The position numbers and the translations under genes were made by a program. 54,298 bases of DNA. It comes from an uncultured Rhodopila sp. Lineage in GTDB: Bacteria; Pseudomonadota; Alphaproteobacteria; Acetobacterales; Acetobacteraceae. Where the stretch lies: assembly GCA_903851415.1 (NCBI GenBank), contig CAINOE010000203.1, positions 1 to 54,298 of the forward strand. Reading direction: 5' to 3'. Below the pieces are notes generated by a model. That model was given only the letters and a program-made list of their open reading frames with translations. It searched no databases and was not told the DNA's origin. Every line of letters begins with the position of its first letter. The stretch's first letter is position 1. Positions 30,646 through 40,295 of this stretch are shown in pieces.

Positions 30646-31557
30646 ATGAAAATGACAAGCCAGCCCGTTATCGTTCCGCTGCATTCTTCGACGGCGCATG
30701 CCGGCATTCCGAACTTGCGCCGATCCTACTCCGACACCCGCAATCTTTGGAGTGTGGTGCTGACGACCTTGCTTTGGGGCCTCGCCGGACTGGCGGCGAT
30801 ACCGCTGTTTTCGGTGCTTTACATGTTGATATCCCAAGGCGGGGCACGCCTTGGCCTGGACCTGTTTACCCAGCTTCCGCCGGCGGGCTTCATGCGCGGG
30901 GGCGGGTTCGGCAATGCGGTCGTCGGGACATTGGTGATGGTTCTGATCGCCTCCCTGATCAGCATTCCGATCGGGGTCATCGCGGGGATCTTCCTCGGAG
31001 CGATTGCGCCGAACAGCCGCGGGGCGGCAGCCGCCCGATTTTCCACCCAGGTCCTGACCGGCTTCCCGTCGATCCTGGCCGGCGTTTTCGTCTTCGGGAT
31101 CCTGGTGCAACCGATGGGCACCTATTCGGCCATAGCGGGCGGCGTCGCGATTGCGGTGCTCATGCTGCCGACGGTGATCCTGACCGCCGAGCAGGCGATC
31201 CGGATGGTGCCCCAGCGCATGAAGGATGCGGCGATCGGGATGGGATGCACGCCGACACAGACCGTCGCGAAAGTTGTCCTGCCGACGGCGTTGCCGGGCA
31301 TCATGACCGGGATAATGCTGGCGGTGGCCGGCGGCATGGGACAGGCGGCTCCGCTGCTGTTTACCTCGCTGTTCAGCAATTTTTGGTTGCAAAGTCTCAC
31401 CGAGCCTACGGCATCGCTTTCCATCCTGATCTTTAATTTCTCCGGGATGCCGTTCGCCAATCAAACTCAGCTCGCCTGGTCGGCATCCCTCGTGCTCGTC
31501 CTGATCGTGCTTGTCTTCAACATTCTCAGTCGGGTCGTGAGCCTGAAAAGACGCTGA
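30646..31557 (+). CDS. pstA: Phosphate ABC transporter permease PstA
   Basis: A 303-residue permease with six helices. It has FGNAVVGTLVMVLIASLISIPIGVIAGIFLG, GFPSILAGVFVFG, and the EAA loop RMKDAAIGMGCTPTQTVAKVVLPTALPGIMTG, followed by GMGQAAPLLFT. It pairs with PstC and starts 10 bp after it. The N-terminal 40 residues are polar and slightly extended relative to the shortest PstA proteins. Nothing else is unusual. Confidence 0.95.
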   Translation: MKMTSQPVIVPLHSSTAHAGIPNLRRSYSDTRNLWSVVLTTLLWGLAGLAAIPLFSVLYMLISQGGARLGLDLFTQLPPAGFMRGGGFGNAVVGTLVMVLIASLISIPIGVIAGIFLGAIAPNSRGAAAARFSTQVLTGFPSILAGVFVFGILVQPMGTYSAIAGGVAIAVLMLPTVILTAEQAIRMVPQRMKDAAIGMGCTPTQTVAKVVLPTALPGIMTGIMLAVAGGMGQAAPLLFTSLFSNFWLQSLTEPTASLSILIFNFSGMPFANQTQLAWSASLVLVLIVLVFNILSRVVSLKRR

Positions 31558-31577
31558 CCTGAGCGATGGAGCGTTCC

Positions 31578-32399
31578 ATGAGCTACCCCACGTTGTCCGC
31601 ACGCGCCACGCTGCCGGCGAATTCGCCGCAATACGCGATCACCGCGGCGATCGAGAAAATTTACTACGGCGACTTTCTCGCGGTGCGCGATGCCCATGTG
31701 GGCGTTGAGCAGGGAAAAATCACCGGCTTCATCGGTCCGTCCGGCTGCGGCAAATCCACCGTTCTGCGCAGCCTGAACCGGATGAACGATCTGATCCCGA
31801 GCTTTCGGCTGGAGGGAAGTGTGAATTTCCTCGGCCAGGAAATCTACGCCAAGGAGATCGATCCGGTCGCGGTGCGCCGGCACATCGGCATGGTATTTCA
31901 GCAGCCGAACCCGTTCTCGATGAGTGTGTACGAAAATGTCGCCTTCGGGCTGAGGCTGAACCGGTTCAAGGGAAGTCTCGATGAGCCCGTCGAGAGGTCG
32001 CTGCGCCGGGCGGGGCTGTGGAACGAGGTGAAGGACAAGCTCAAGCAGAACGGCCTGTCTCTGTCGGGCGGTCAGCAGCAGCGCCTTTGCATCGCGCGCG
32101 CCATCGCCACGGAGCCCGCCGTGCTGCTGATGGACGAACCCTGCTCCGCGCTGGACCCGATCGCCACCAGAACGATCGAAGAACTCATGCTGGAGCTGAA
32201 GACGGATTACAGTGTTGCGATCGTGACTCACAACATGCAGCAGGCGCAGCGCGTCGCGGATGTCACCGCGTTCTTTTCGGTGGACGTCTCGGCGGGCGGA
32301 AGAACAGGCTATCTGGTCGAGATGGGCGAAACGCGGCAAACCTTCGAAAACCCGCGCGAAAAGCTCACGCGCGATTATGTCTCCGGCGTATTCAGTTGA
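31578..32399 (+). CDS. pstB: Phosphate ABC transporter ATPase PstB
   Basis: A 273-residue ATPase. It has Walker A GPSGCGKST near residue 53, the PstB-specific FQQPNPFSMSVYENVAFGLRLN, signature LSGGQQQRL and Walker B VLLMDEPCSALDPIA, then VTHNMQQAQRVAD. It powers phosphate import through PstCA. The ATG at 31578 has GGAG six bases upstream and fits the family start better than the ATG at 31566. It is followed 12 bp later by the second PstS-like gene. No phoU is present in the window. Confidence 0.95.
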   Translation: MSYPTLSARATLPANSPQYAITAAIEKIYYGDFLAVRDAHVGVEQGKITGFIGPSGCGKSTVLRSLNRMNDLIPSFRLEGSVNFLGQEIYAKEIDPVAVRRHIGMVFQQPNPFSMSVYENVAFGLRLNRFKGSLDEPVERSLRRAGLWNEVKDKLKQNGLSLSGGQQQRLCIARAIATEPAVLLMDEPCSALDPIATRTIEELMLELKTDYSVAIVTHNMQQAQRVADVTAFFSVDVSAGGRTGYLVEMGETRQTFENPREKLTRDYVSGVFS

Positions 32400-32411
32400 C
32401 AGGAGGGGCGC

Positions 32412-33437
32412 ATGGCTCGCTGGAGAAGAACCACCGCCTCCCTGGTTGTCACACTGGCCGTCGCTTGCGGCATTACGATCACGGACGCCGATGCGCTTGA
32501 GCTGAAGGGTGCTGGGGATACGCTTCAGGCCGACCTGTTCGGCGCGTGGATCGAGCAGTTCGCGACGGCTAATCCGGGTACTAAGATTGTCTACGAACCG
32601 GTCGGACGGAACGAAAGTATCCGGCTTCTCTCCGCGGGCAAGGTCGAGTTCGCCGCCAGCGACAGCCCGATGGCCGGCCAACAGGCCGAGTTGGACGGCA
32701 AGGGCGTTTTGGTGGTTCCGATAACGGCCGGCATGGTCGTGATCGCGTATAATATTCCGGGCCTTGAGGACCCGGTGCGGCTCAGCCGCAAAGCGCTCGC
32801 CGGTGTTTTCAATGGAACGGTGACGTATTGGGATGACGGCGGGATCGCCGCGGCGAATCCCGGGATCAGGCTCCCCCATCACGAGATCGCGATCGTTGCG
32901 GACTCAGCGGCGTCCGGCGCCACCCTGGCCCTGAACCGCTACCTTTCCGAGATCGGCGGCCGCAGCGCCGGCAACGCCTTGGAGCCGGAGTGGACAGCCG
33001 ATTATATGACTGCGCCTGGCGACGAGGGGGTGGCGCAACGCATCGAGATCAGCGAATATTCTATTGGTTATGTCGCGTATTCGTTGGCCGCACGGCTCGG
33101 CCTGCACAGCGTGCTGCTGGAGAATCAGGCTGGCCAATTCGTCGGTGCAAGTCTCGAAACCGGTTCGGCCGCACTGGCATCGACGACGCTGGGATCGGCG
33201 GACGGCCGGTCCGCGATTATCGACGGCCCTGTCAAACAAGGTGCCTATCCGATCGTTACCTACAACTGGTTGCTTATGCGCAGTACTTATGACGATCCAA
33301 GCGTCGCGGACGGATTGCGGCTGTTTGTCGGGTGGGGTTGGTCGCAAGGCCTTCCTTCAGTGACTGAGAACCGCTTATTGCCATTACCCGGCCCGATCGT
33401 GGACAAAGCCAAGATCATCCTTCAGCGACTGCGGTGA
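32412..33437 (+). CDS. Second PstS-like phosphate-binding protein
   Basis: A 341-residue exported binding protein. It has a signal peptide (TTASLVVTLAVACGITITDADA), then LKGAGDTLQADLFGAWIEQF, FAASDSPMAGQQAEL, VFNGTVTYWDDGGIAAANPGI and a PstS-like C-terminus (VTYNWLLMRSTY). It is only distantly similar to the first PstS: the phosphate-loop region reads GRNESIRLLSAGKV where PstS copy 1 has GSGGGVRDFISR. A distinct affinity or ligand (phosphate versus phosphite- or arsenate-like oxyanions) is therefore possible. GGAGGGGCGC precedes the ATG. Its stop overlaps the start of the DUF1576 gene (GTGA). Confidence 0.88.
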   Translation: MARWRRTTASLVVTLAVACGITITDADALELKGAGDTLQADLFGAWIEQFATANPGTKIVYEPVGRNESIRLLSAGKVEFAASDSPMAGQQAELDGKGVLVVPITAGMVVIAYNIPGLEDPVRLSRKALAGVFNGTVTYWDDGGIAAANPGIRLPHHEIAIVADSAASGATLALNRYLSEIGGRSAGNALEPEWTADYMTAPGDEGVAQRIEISEYSIGYVAYSLAARLGLHSVLLENQAGQFVGASLETGSAALASTTLGSADGRSAIIDGPVKQGAYPIVTYNWLLMRSTYDDPSVADGLRLFVGWGWSQGLPSVTENRLLPLPGPIVDKAKIILQRLR

Positions 33438-34310
33438 CCACGACAGCCATATCCGCCGCAAGCCGACATAATTCGAACATCACGATACTTCGGAGCATAT
33501 CCGGCCTTGCTTTGCTGTTTGTGATTGCAGGGTGTCTGGTCGATCCGCCCGCAAACGTGGTGACCGGCCTTGCGGCAATCATCACGTCCCGCGATACGCT
33601 CGTGACCGACTATATCGGTACCGGTGGTCTCGGCGCGGCGATGGTGAATGCCGGCTTGCTCACTTTGATTGTTTCTTTCATCTACGCGCGATGCAACGTC
33701 AGAATTGGTGGAGCTTCCGTCGCATGCCTCTTCCTGATGCTCGGGTTTGGCCTGTTCGGGAAGAATCTTCTCAACATCTGGTGCGTCGTTCTCGGCGTCT
33801 GGCTTTATTCCCGGTTTCGCCGCGAACGCTTCGCGGCGCACCTCAACACCGCTTTCTTCGGCACTGCCCTGGGGCCGATATTTTCGGAAATACTGTTCAG
33901 CACATGCCTGCCCCTCTACATCAGCATCCCGCTGAGTGTCGCGACGAGCCTGGCAATGGGCTTCGTGCTGGCGCCGGTGGCGGCGGATCTGTCCAAGGCG
34001 CACATGGGGTTGAGCCTGTACAACATCGGCTTCGCCTCGGGCATCGCCGGAACGGTCGTCGTTGCCCTCTACAAATCCTACGGTTTTGTGCCCGATCCGG
34101 TCTTCATCTGGACAACCGGAGACAATATGCGATTGGCCGCCATGCTGGCGGGCATGTTCCTGTCGATGATCGGGCTCGGCCTGATTTTCGACAGGACTGC
34201 ATTAGCGAAGCAGACACAAATCCTGGCTCAATCCGGACAGGCGCCAACCGATTTTGTATCCTTGGTCGGGATCGGTCCGACATTTCTGAACATGGGCTTC
34301 ACCGGCATGA

Positions 34311-34424
34311 TCGGCGTGGAACCGCGTCATGGCGACGGCCGTCCTGGCGCTGGTGCCACCGGTTGCCGTGGTGCTACTGATGCAACAATGGTTCGTCAAA
34401 GGTCTCACGGAAGGCGACAAGTGA
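34311..34424 (+). pseudogene. C-terminal remnant of a UgpE/MalG-type ABC permease
   Basis: In a different frame from the DUF1576 reading, the 37 codons before the stop at 34424 read WNRVMATAVLALVPPVAVVL and LMQQWFVKGLTEGDK. This is the typical last helix and tail of a carbohydrate ABC permease of the UgpE type. The stop abuts the ugpC ATG directly. All upstream parts of the permease are gone, replaced by the pst-DUF1576 segment. This fixes a deletion or insertion junction near 34310. Confidence 0.8.
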
Positions 34425-35510
<1,086 letters not shown>

Positions 35511-35771
35511 TGCCGGACCCGCTCGATCCGCGAACCCGGACATGCATGTGTCGTCCGCGTGATTCGTTGGCTAAGAAATAAATAGTTCGGCCGCCGTCAG
35601 GGCAGAGTACGGGCGGGTTACCTGACGCGGAGTGCCGGCGCACATCTTGATCGTGCGCCAGTTGCGTATCAGCGCAATTTGCCCGCTTGAGCGGACACGA
35701 AGCACATCCGCGAATGGCAGCGGCGCATGTCCCGCGGGACCGGCCCGAATCTTCGCATAGGATTCATAACG

Positions 35772-36551
35772 ATGTTTCTATCGACGCTCGCAACAACCCT
35801 GCTGTTGATGCTCGATGAAATCGCGTTGATGGTGGACAGGCTGAGGACGCCGCCGGGCGCCATCCCCGGGCAAGCCAGCACATCGCGCAATGCGGACATG
35901 GCCTTCGCGCCCGGGCGGCAGGCCGATGGCAACCGTGAAATGAACCTCGTTTGGACAGTCGCGAAGCGATCGGCACGAAGCAAGGCGGCGCTGGTCCCCG
36001 CGGCGCTGCTCATCAGCGTTCTCGCTCCTTATGCGGTGTTGCCGTTGCTGTTCCTCGGCGGGACCTATCTTTGTTACGACGGGGCGAAGACAGTCGCACC
36101 CGGCGCGCTGCGCCTGTGGCAGCGGGAGCGGCGAAACAACGGGCGGATCTCCGCAGAGTCCCTTCCGGAGAAGCCCGCGACTGCAGTGCCCGCCACCGCA
36201 ACCCTGGACGCCGCGATCCCCGGGATTGCGCGTCCTGGGCGCGGTGACCGCCGCGCGAAAGCTCGTGCCTGGAAAGGCGAATATCCGCCGCGCCCCGGAA
36301 ACAAAACCGCAATAAGCGGCGTCGCGGGATGCGATCACCTGAACGGGAGACCGCCCGGACGCTGGCGAACCATCATGCGCCGGCAGGGTCCGGCGGCGGG
36401 GACTCGCCGGCCGAACCGAGCGGGTCGTGCGCGAGCGGTGCCGCTTGCGGCGCCAGGATCCGGAAAGACCGCTTCAGGTGCGGAGCGGCTGCCTTGGTCG
36501 CGCTCCGCCCCACCGCCAGGACGGCCAGAAGCAGTGCCGCAGCCGCCATGA
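35772..36551 (+). pseudogene. Truncated DUF808-family membrane protein
   Basis: The first ~110 residues after the ATG at 35772 match DUF808 (YedI-like) proteins: LLLMLDEIALMVD, then NLVWTVAKRSARSKAALVPAALLISVLAPYAVLPLLFLGGTYLCYDGAK. The intact family is about 300 residues; here the later helices are absent. The frame continues as Arg/Pro-rich low-information sequence that overlaps the 3' end of the convergent MFS gene by 179 bp. The middle region (about residues 20-55) is also poorly conserved. A truncated, probably non-functional gene is the best reading. Confidence 0.65.
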
Positions 36552-37632
36552 AATACAGCACGCCGTCGATCGTGAAATACGCCATGAGGCTGGTGCCGAT
36601 AAGCGGGCCGGCCACCGAGCCGAGCCCGCTCACCAGAATAAGCTGGCCGCTCACCGCCACCACCCGATCCGCCGGCATCTGATCGTGCGCGTTGGCGACG
36701 CAGACCGGGTAGAGGGTGGACATGAAGCCGCCGAGCAAGGCCGCGGCCGACAGCACCGCCGCCAAGGTCCGCGGCAGAAGCACCAGGGCAATGGCGCTGG
36801 CCGCGAAGCCAATAGCAAGCAAGGCCAGCACGAGGCGCCGGTCAAACCGGTCCGAAAGCCAGCCGACAGGGACCTGGAACGCGAGTCCGCCCAGCACCGC
36901 CACCAGCATGAACAGCGCGATCGTCTCGCGCCCGATGCCCTCATCCTGCATCCACGCCGGCACCAGGGCATAGAACGCGCTGCTGACGAGCCCGCTGATC
37001 GCACAGCCGGCCACCGCGATCGGCGCCGCGCGCAACAGTTGGCCATAGGGAAGCTTCACCGCGATGGTGGTTTGCGGCGGCTCGGCCCGGCTCGTGCTCA
37101 CCATGACCAGCGGCACGGCGAACAGGACCGCAATCGCATTGAACGGCGCGGCCGATGCAATGTCGGTCCGGCTAATCAACAGCTGTCCCAGCGCCAGGGC
37201 CACGAACGTGCCGACCATGTAGATGGAGAAGACCCGCCCGCGTTCGGACGGCTGCGCCTTGGCATTCAGCCAGCTCTCGGTCGTGACGAAGAGCCCGGAG
37301 CAACCGAACCCGATGACCGCGCGCAGCACCAGCCAGAACAGCGAGCCGGTCAGCAGCGGCATGGCCGCGGTGGCGGCGACGACCATGCCGGCAAAGGCGG
37401 CGTAGGCGCGGATGTGCCCGATGCGCTCGATGATCCGCCCGCAGCCAAGCGCCCCCAGGGTGAAACCGGCAAAGTAGCCGCTGAGCACCAGGCCGGCCAT
37501 TGCCGGGCCAAAGTCCTCGATCCCTATCCGCAATGAGATGAAGGTGCCAAAGAAACCGTTGGCAAGCTGTATAGCGCTGGTGGCGGCAATCAGTGTCCCG
37601 ATTTGCGCGCGCATCGATCCGTTCGGTTGCAT
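36373..37632 (-). CDS. MFS transporter
   Basis: A 419-residue twelve-helix major facilitator protein. It begins QIGTLIAATSAIQLANGFFGTFISLR, with a loop 2-3 motif GALGCGRIIERIGHIRAYA and VPVGWLSDRFDRR in the second half. Similar proteins are annotated as YcaD-like MFS carriers. Substrate is unknown. The ATG at 37632 has GGGAGGG upstream and removes an 11-residue basic extension. The last 20 residues are Pro/Gly-rich and overlap the tail of the DUF808 remnant on the other strand. It lies 64 bp upstream in the same direction as... no co-directional close partner downstream, so it is probably monocistronic. Confidence 0.88.
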   Translation of the reverse strand: MQPNGSMRAQIGTLIAATSAIQLANGFFGTFISLRIGIEDFGPAMAGLVLSGYFAGFTLGALGCGRIIERIGHIRAYAAFAGMVVAATAAMPLLTGSLFWLVLRAVIGFGCSGLFVTTESWLNAKAQPSERGRVFSIYMVGTFVALALGQLLISRTDIASAAPFNAIAVLFAVPLVMVSTSRAEPPQTTIAVKLPYGQLLRAAPIAVAGCAISGLVSSAFYALVPAWMQDEGIGRETIALFMLVAVLGGLAFQVPVGWLSDRFDRRLVLALLAIGFAASAIALVLLPRTLAAVLSAAALLGGFMSTLYPVCVANAHDQMPADRVVAVSGQLILVSGLGSVAGPLIGTSLMAYFTIDGVLYFMAAAALLLAVLAVGRSATKAAAPHLKRSFRILAPQAAPLAHDPLGSAGESPPPDPAGA

Positions 37633-37695
37633 CCGTCCCTCCCTGTCGCGGCCCTGCCGTGGCATTCCCCCATCCCGAAAGATGTGTCCGTTAAC

Positions 37696-39144
37696 TTACT
37701 TCAACGTTTCTTCGATACGGCGCATAACGTAGGGAAAAAACGGGTTCCAGGAAATCCGCATGAGCGAGGCCGGGCTGATCAGCAGCACGCCCACCTCCCC
37801 GCGCGCCGCCAATGCGCCCAAATGAACGCCGAAATCCTCGGCCGGATCGGGATCCGGGCCATACAGGCTGTCCGTCGTCGGAAACGGCAGCGCAACATGG
37901 GACAGCGAAAAGACGTTTCGCGGGTAGGTTTGTTGTAGCGGGCTCGTGCGCTCCGCGGTTTCCCCCGGCTCGGTAATCCGCTCGACCATTCCATCCGTGT
38001 TCGGATCGGCGTTCGCAATGATGGTCAGCCGGAACCGCAACGGCGGCGCCGGCAACAGGCGTCCGAGCGCCAGATCGGCCGCGGGACGCAACAATTCCCC
38101 GAGCTTCGAGTTGGTGTTGCGATCGAACAGCACCAGCTCGCTGCCATTGGCCGGCAGTTGCATATACAGGGCGGTGATGATGGCGCGCGTGCTGACGGTG
38201 AAATCCATCACCGACTGAAATGTCAGCACCGGCGCAAGACCGGACAGGCGGCCGTCACGCGAAAGGCGCTGGATCTGCTGCTGCAGCGCCTGCGTCAGAC
38301 GGTAGGATTGCCGCGCACCGTTAACCGGGAAAGAGTTATATTTGAACGGGTTGAATTCGGGGACGATGCCAAGCCATGCCGCCTTGGCAAAGGCGGGCAG
38401 GATGGCCGGCAAGGCGGCGAGGCCCGCGAAACGCGCAAAGGCGGTAATGCCGATCATCGGCGAGATCAGGATCAGCCGGTCGGGCCGGGGAAGCTGCGGA
38501 TCTTCGATGGCATCGAGCGCGTATTGCATCGCCAGCGCGCCTCCGTTGGAGAACCCGACCATGTGCAGCGGGGTCGTGCCGCCGGACAGCCGCCGGGCTT
38601 CCCGCACGGCCAGCCGTGTGGCGGCCGACCAGTCTTCCCAGACCACGTCCGTCAGCGCCGCGGGCACCGTTCCATGCGCCGGCAGCCGAATGGCGACCGC
38701 GACATAGCCCAACTCCCGGTAGCGCAGGGCGACGTGGCGCAGGCTATAGGGCGAGTCCGTCAGGCCATGCAGCAGCACGACGGCGCCGCGCGGCGGGCCT
38801 TCCGGCATCAGGACGTAGGAGCGGTTCCAATCCCTGGCAAAATGGCCGGGGTAAACCGGGCTTGCGGCAAAGTAGCGGTTGTCGGGCGTTCGGTCGCGCT
38901 CCTCCAGCCGATCCGACACCTCGGCTGTCACCTGGTTGAAGACGTGGCCCTCGGCGGCCATCCACCCGGGCCAGTCCATCCTGTCGATCGCGGCCGCATG
39001 CGCCTCGTCCGGCACAAATGTATGCCAGGGCTCCAGCGGCGGACCCCTTTGCGAGTCGACCGCGCGATACACCAGCAGCGTTGCTGCGACCACAAGACAC
39101 AGCAGCACGGCGCGTCTCGACCATCGAATAAATGCTCGCCGCAT
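37696..39144 (-). CDS. Membrane-anchored alpha/beta hydrolase
   Basis: A 482-residue protein. A single N-terminal helix (AVLLCLVVAATLLVYRAV, about 12-29) anchors a periplasmic or membrane-facing alpha/beta-hydrolase domain. The oxyanion region is LLHGLTDSPYSLRH (about 124-137), and the nucleophile is S199 in GFSNGG. The sequence RLPAHGTVPAALTDVVWEDW and a late histidine in LSHVALPFP fit the fold. Substrate is unknown; esterase or lipase activity on short acyl esters is likely. The ATG at 39144 follows a basic MRRAF start and removes an unlikely extension of 39 residues. The neighbouring MFS gene lies 63 bp downstream on the same strand. Confidence 0.88.
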   Translation of the reverse strand: MRRAFIRWSRRAVLLCLVVAATLLVYRAVDSQRGPPLEPWHTFVPDEAHAAAIDRMDWPGWMAAEGHVFNQVTAEVSDRLEERDRTPDNRYFAASPVYPGHFARDWNRSYVLMPEGPPRGAVVLLHGLTDSPYSLRHVALRYRELGYVAVAIRLPAHGTVPAALTDVVWEDWSAATRLAVREARRLSGGTTPLHMVGFSNGGALAMQYALDAIEDPQLPRPDRLILISPMIGITAFARFAGLAALPAILPAFAKAAWLGIVPEFNPFKYNSFPVNGARQSYRLTQALQQQIQRLSRDGRLSGLAPVLTFQSVMDFTVSTRAIITALYMQLPANGSELVLFDRNTNSKLGELLRPAADLALGRLLPAPPLRFRLTIIANADPNTDGMVERITEPGETAERTSPLQQTYPRNVFSLSHVALPFPTTDSLYGPDPDPAEDFGVHLGALAARGEVGVLLISPASLMRISWNPFFPYVMRRIEETLK

Positions 39145-39510
39145 ACTTCGCTTTACCCCTGTCCATAATGCCGCGGTGTGCAGTGTTCGGGATCGTTGCC
39201 GTCCCGCCGCTGTCTTCGTCTTGTATGGGCCGATGCATAGGGAGTCCGGCGCGAAAAGCAACCTGCCTGTCCGCGTTGACTTTGACCCGCCGGGTGCCGC
39301 ATGCCCCGTTCCAGGCCGGGACGCACGCTCCCGGGTTTATGCGGGACTCTCGTATGGCTTACCCGATCGATAATCTTCCTCCGATCCATGACCTGAAGCG
39401 GGCTTGGGCTGAGATGGCAGCGCAGGCCTGACGTGTTCCGCCGTTGCCGTCCGGGCCGGGCGGCGTCCGAAGGGGCGATTCAACATGGTGCTTGAAGGCA
39501 CCCGGATCAG
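39145..39510. other. Intergenic region before mazEF
   Basis: This 366-bp stretch shows no recognisable gene. A 25-codon frame at 39355-39432 (MAYPIDNLPPIHDLKRAWAE) is protein-like but too short to assign and has no clear ribosome-binding site. The region holds the promoters of the hydrolase (minus) and mazEF (plus). Confidence 0.35.
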
Positions 39511-39526
39511 GCGTTACGTGTAACGC
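39492..39526 (+). promoter_or_regulatory. mazEF promoter and palindromic operator
   Basis: TTGAAG (39492-39497) and TTACGT (39514-39519) are 16 bp apart. The -10 sits inside a near-perfect palindrome GCGTTAC-GT-GTAACGC (39511-39526). The palindrome ends exactly at the base before the mazE ATG. It occupies the place of a ribosome-binding site, so mazE may be translated from a leaderless mRNA and repressed by MazE-MazF binding here. Confidence 0.55.
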
Positions 39527-39751
39527 ATGGAAGCCCGCAAATCCTCCCGCGATCGGATTGCCCGCCACCGCGCCGTTCAACGCCAGCGCGGGTTGCGCCC
39601 GGTCGTGCTGTGGCTGCCGGATGTGAGTGATCCCGGCTACCGCAAGCGGCTTGCGGACGAGTGCCGCCAGCTTGCCCGCCTGACGGCCGAGGAGGACACC
39701 ATGGCCGCCGGCTTCGCCCGGCTTGCGGAGCAGACGGAGGGATGGCGCTAA
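39527..39751 (+). CDS. mazE: MazE-type antitoxin (DUF3018)
   Basis: A 74-residue antitoxin. SSRDRIARHRAVQRQRGLRPVVLWLPDV matches the DUF3018 group of MazE antitoxins common in alphaproteobacteria. The C-terminal half (RKRLADECRQLARLTAEEDT) is the expected toxin-wrapping tail. A 16-bp palindrome abuts its start codon, consistent with autoregulation. The mazF start lies within the last codons of mazE (10-bp overlap), so antitoxin and toxin synthesis are coupled. Confidence 0.85.
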   Translation: MEARKSSRDRIARHRAVQRQRGLRPVVLWLPDVSDPGYRKRLADECRQLARLTAEEDTMAAGFARLAEQTEGWR

Positions 39752-40134
39752 CACCCGATGCCGTCCGTCGCGGCGTGGTGGTGCTGGTCCGCCTGCCACG
39801 CGACAAGGCGCGCCCCGCCGTTGTGGTCCGGTCCGATCTGCTTTCCGAACTCTCCTATGCGACGGTGCTGCCGATCACCACGGACTTGCGCGCGGGCTTC
39901 AGCATGCGGATCGACCTGGCGCCGACCCCGGAGAACGGATTACGGTCCGCGTCCCAGGTGATGGTGGACTGGCCGCAAACGGTCCGGTTCTCCGACATGG
40001 GCCAGGCGATCGGCCGGCTCGACCTGACGGCCATGCAGACTATCACCCGGCAGATGGCGGTTGCGCTGGGCATCGGGTCCGGCAGCAGGCCGCGCCGCAA
40101 GGGGGCCAGTGATCGCGCCCCCGGGGCGCCCTGA
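39742..40134 (+). CDS. mazF: MazF/PemK-type endoribonuclease toxin
   Basis: A 130-residue toxin. It has the PemK/MazF opening VRRGVVVLVRLPRDKARPAVVVRSDLL, then YATVLPITTDLR, and SASQVMVDWPQTVRFSDMGQAIGRLD, which contains the family's conserved surface around the RNA-binding site. MazF toxins cut single-stranded mRNA at short motifs. The ATG at 39742 overlaps mazE and gives the correct N-terminus; a longer frame from 39661 is not homologous there. The last ~18 residues are basic and Pro/Gly-rich, slightly longer than usual. The module appears intact, unlike the decayed one near 12.5 kb. Confidence 0.88.
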   Translation: MALTPDAVRRGVVVLVRLPRDKARPAVVVRSDLLSELSYATVLPITTDLRAGFSMRIDLAPTPENGLRSASQVMVDWPQTVRFSDMGQAIGRLDLTAMQTITRQMAVALGIGSGSRPRRKGASDRAPGAP

Positions 40135-40295
40135 TCTACACGGTTGCCGCCGCCGATTTCCCCGGGGTGCTTGACACGGCAACTCCCCGTAGCACGACCC
40201 AAGTCCTTGCGTAGATCGCATGCCGATACCTGGCTGCCCGCCGCGCTCGCCAGCGCGCTGAGCTTCATGACCCCGGGGACGGGAACCGTCACGCC

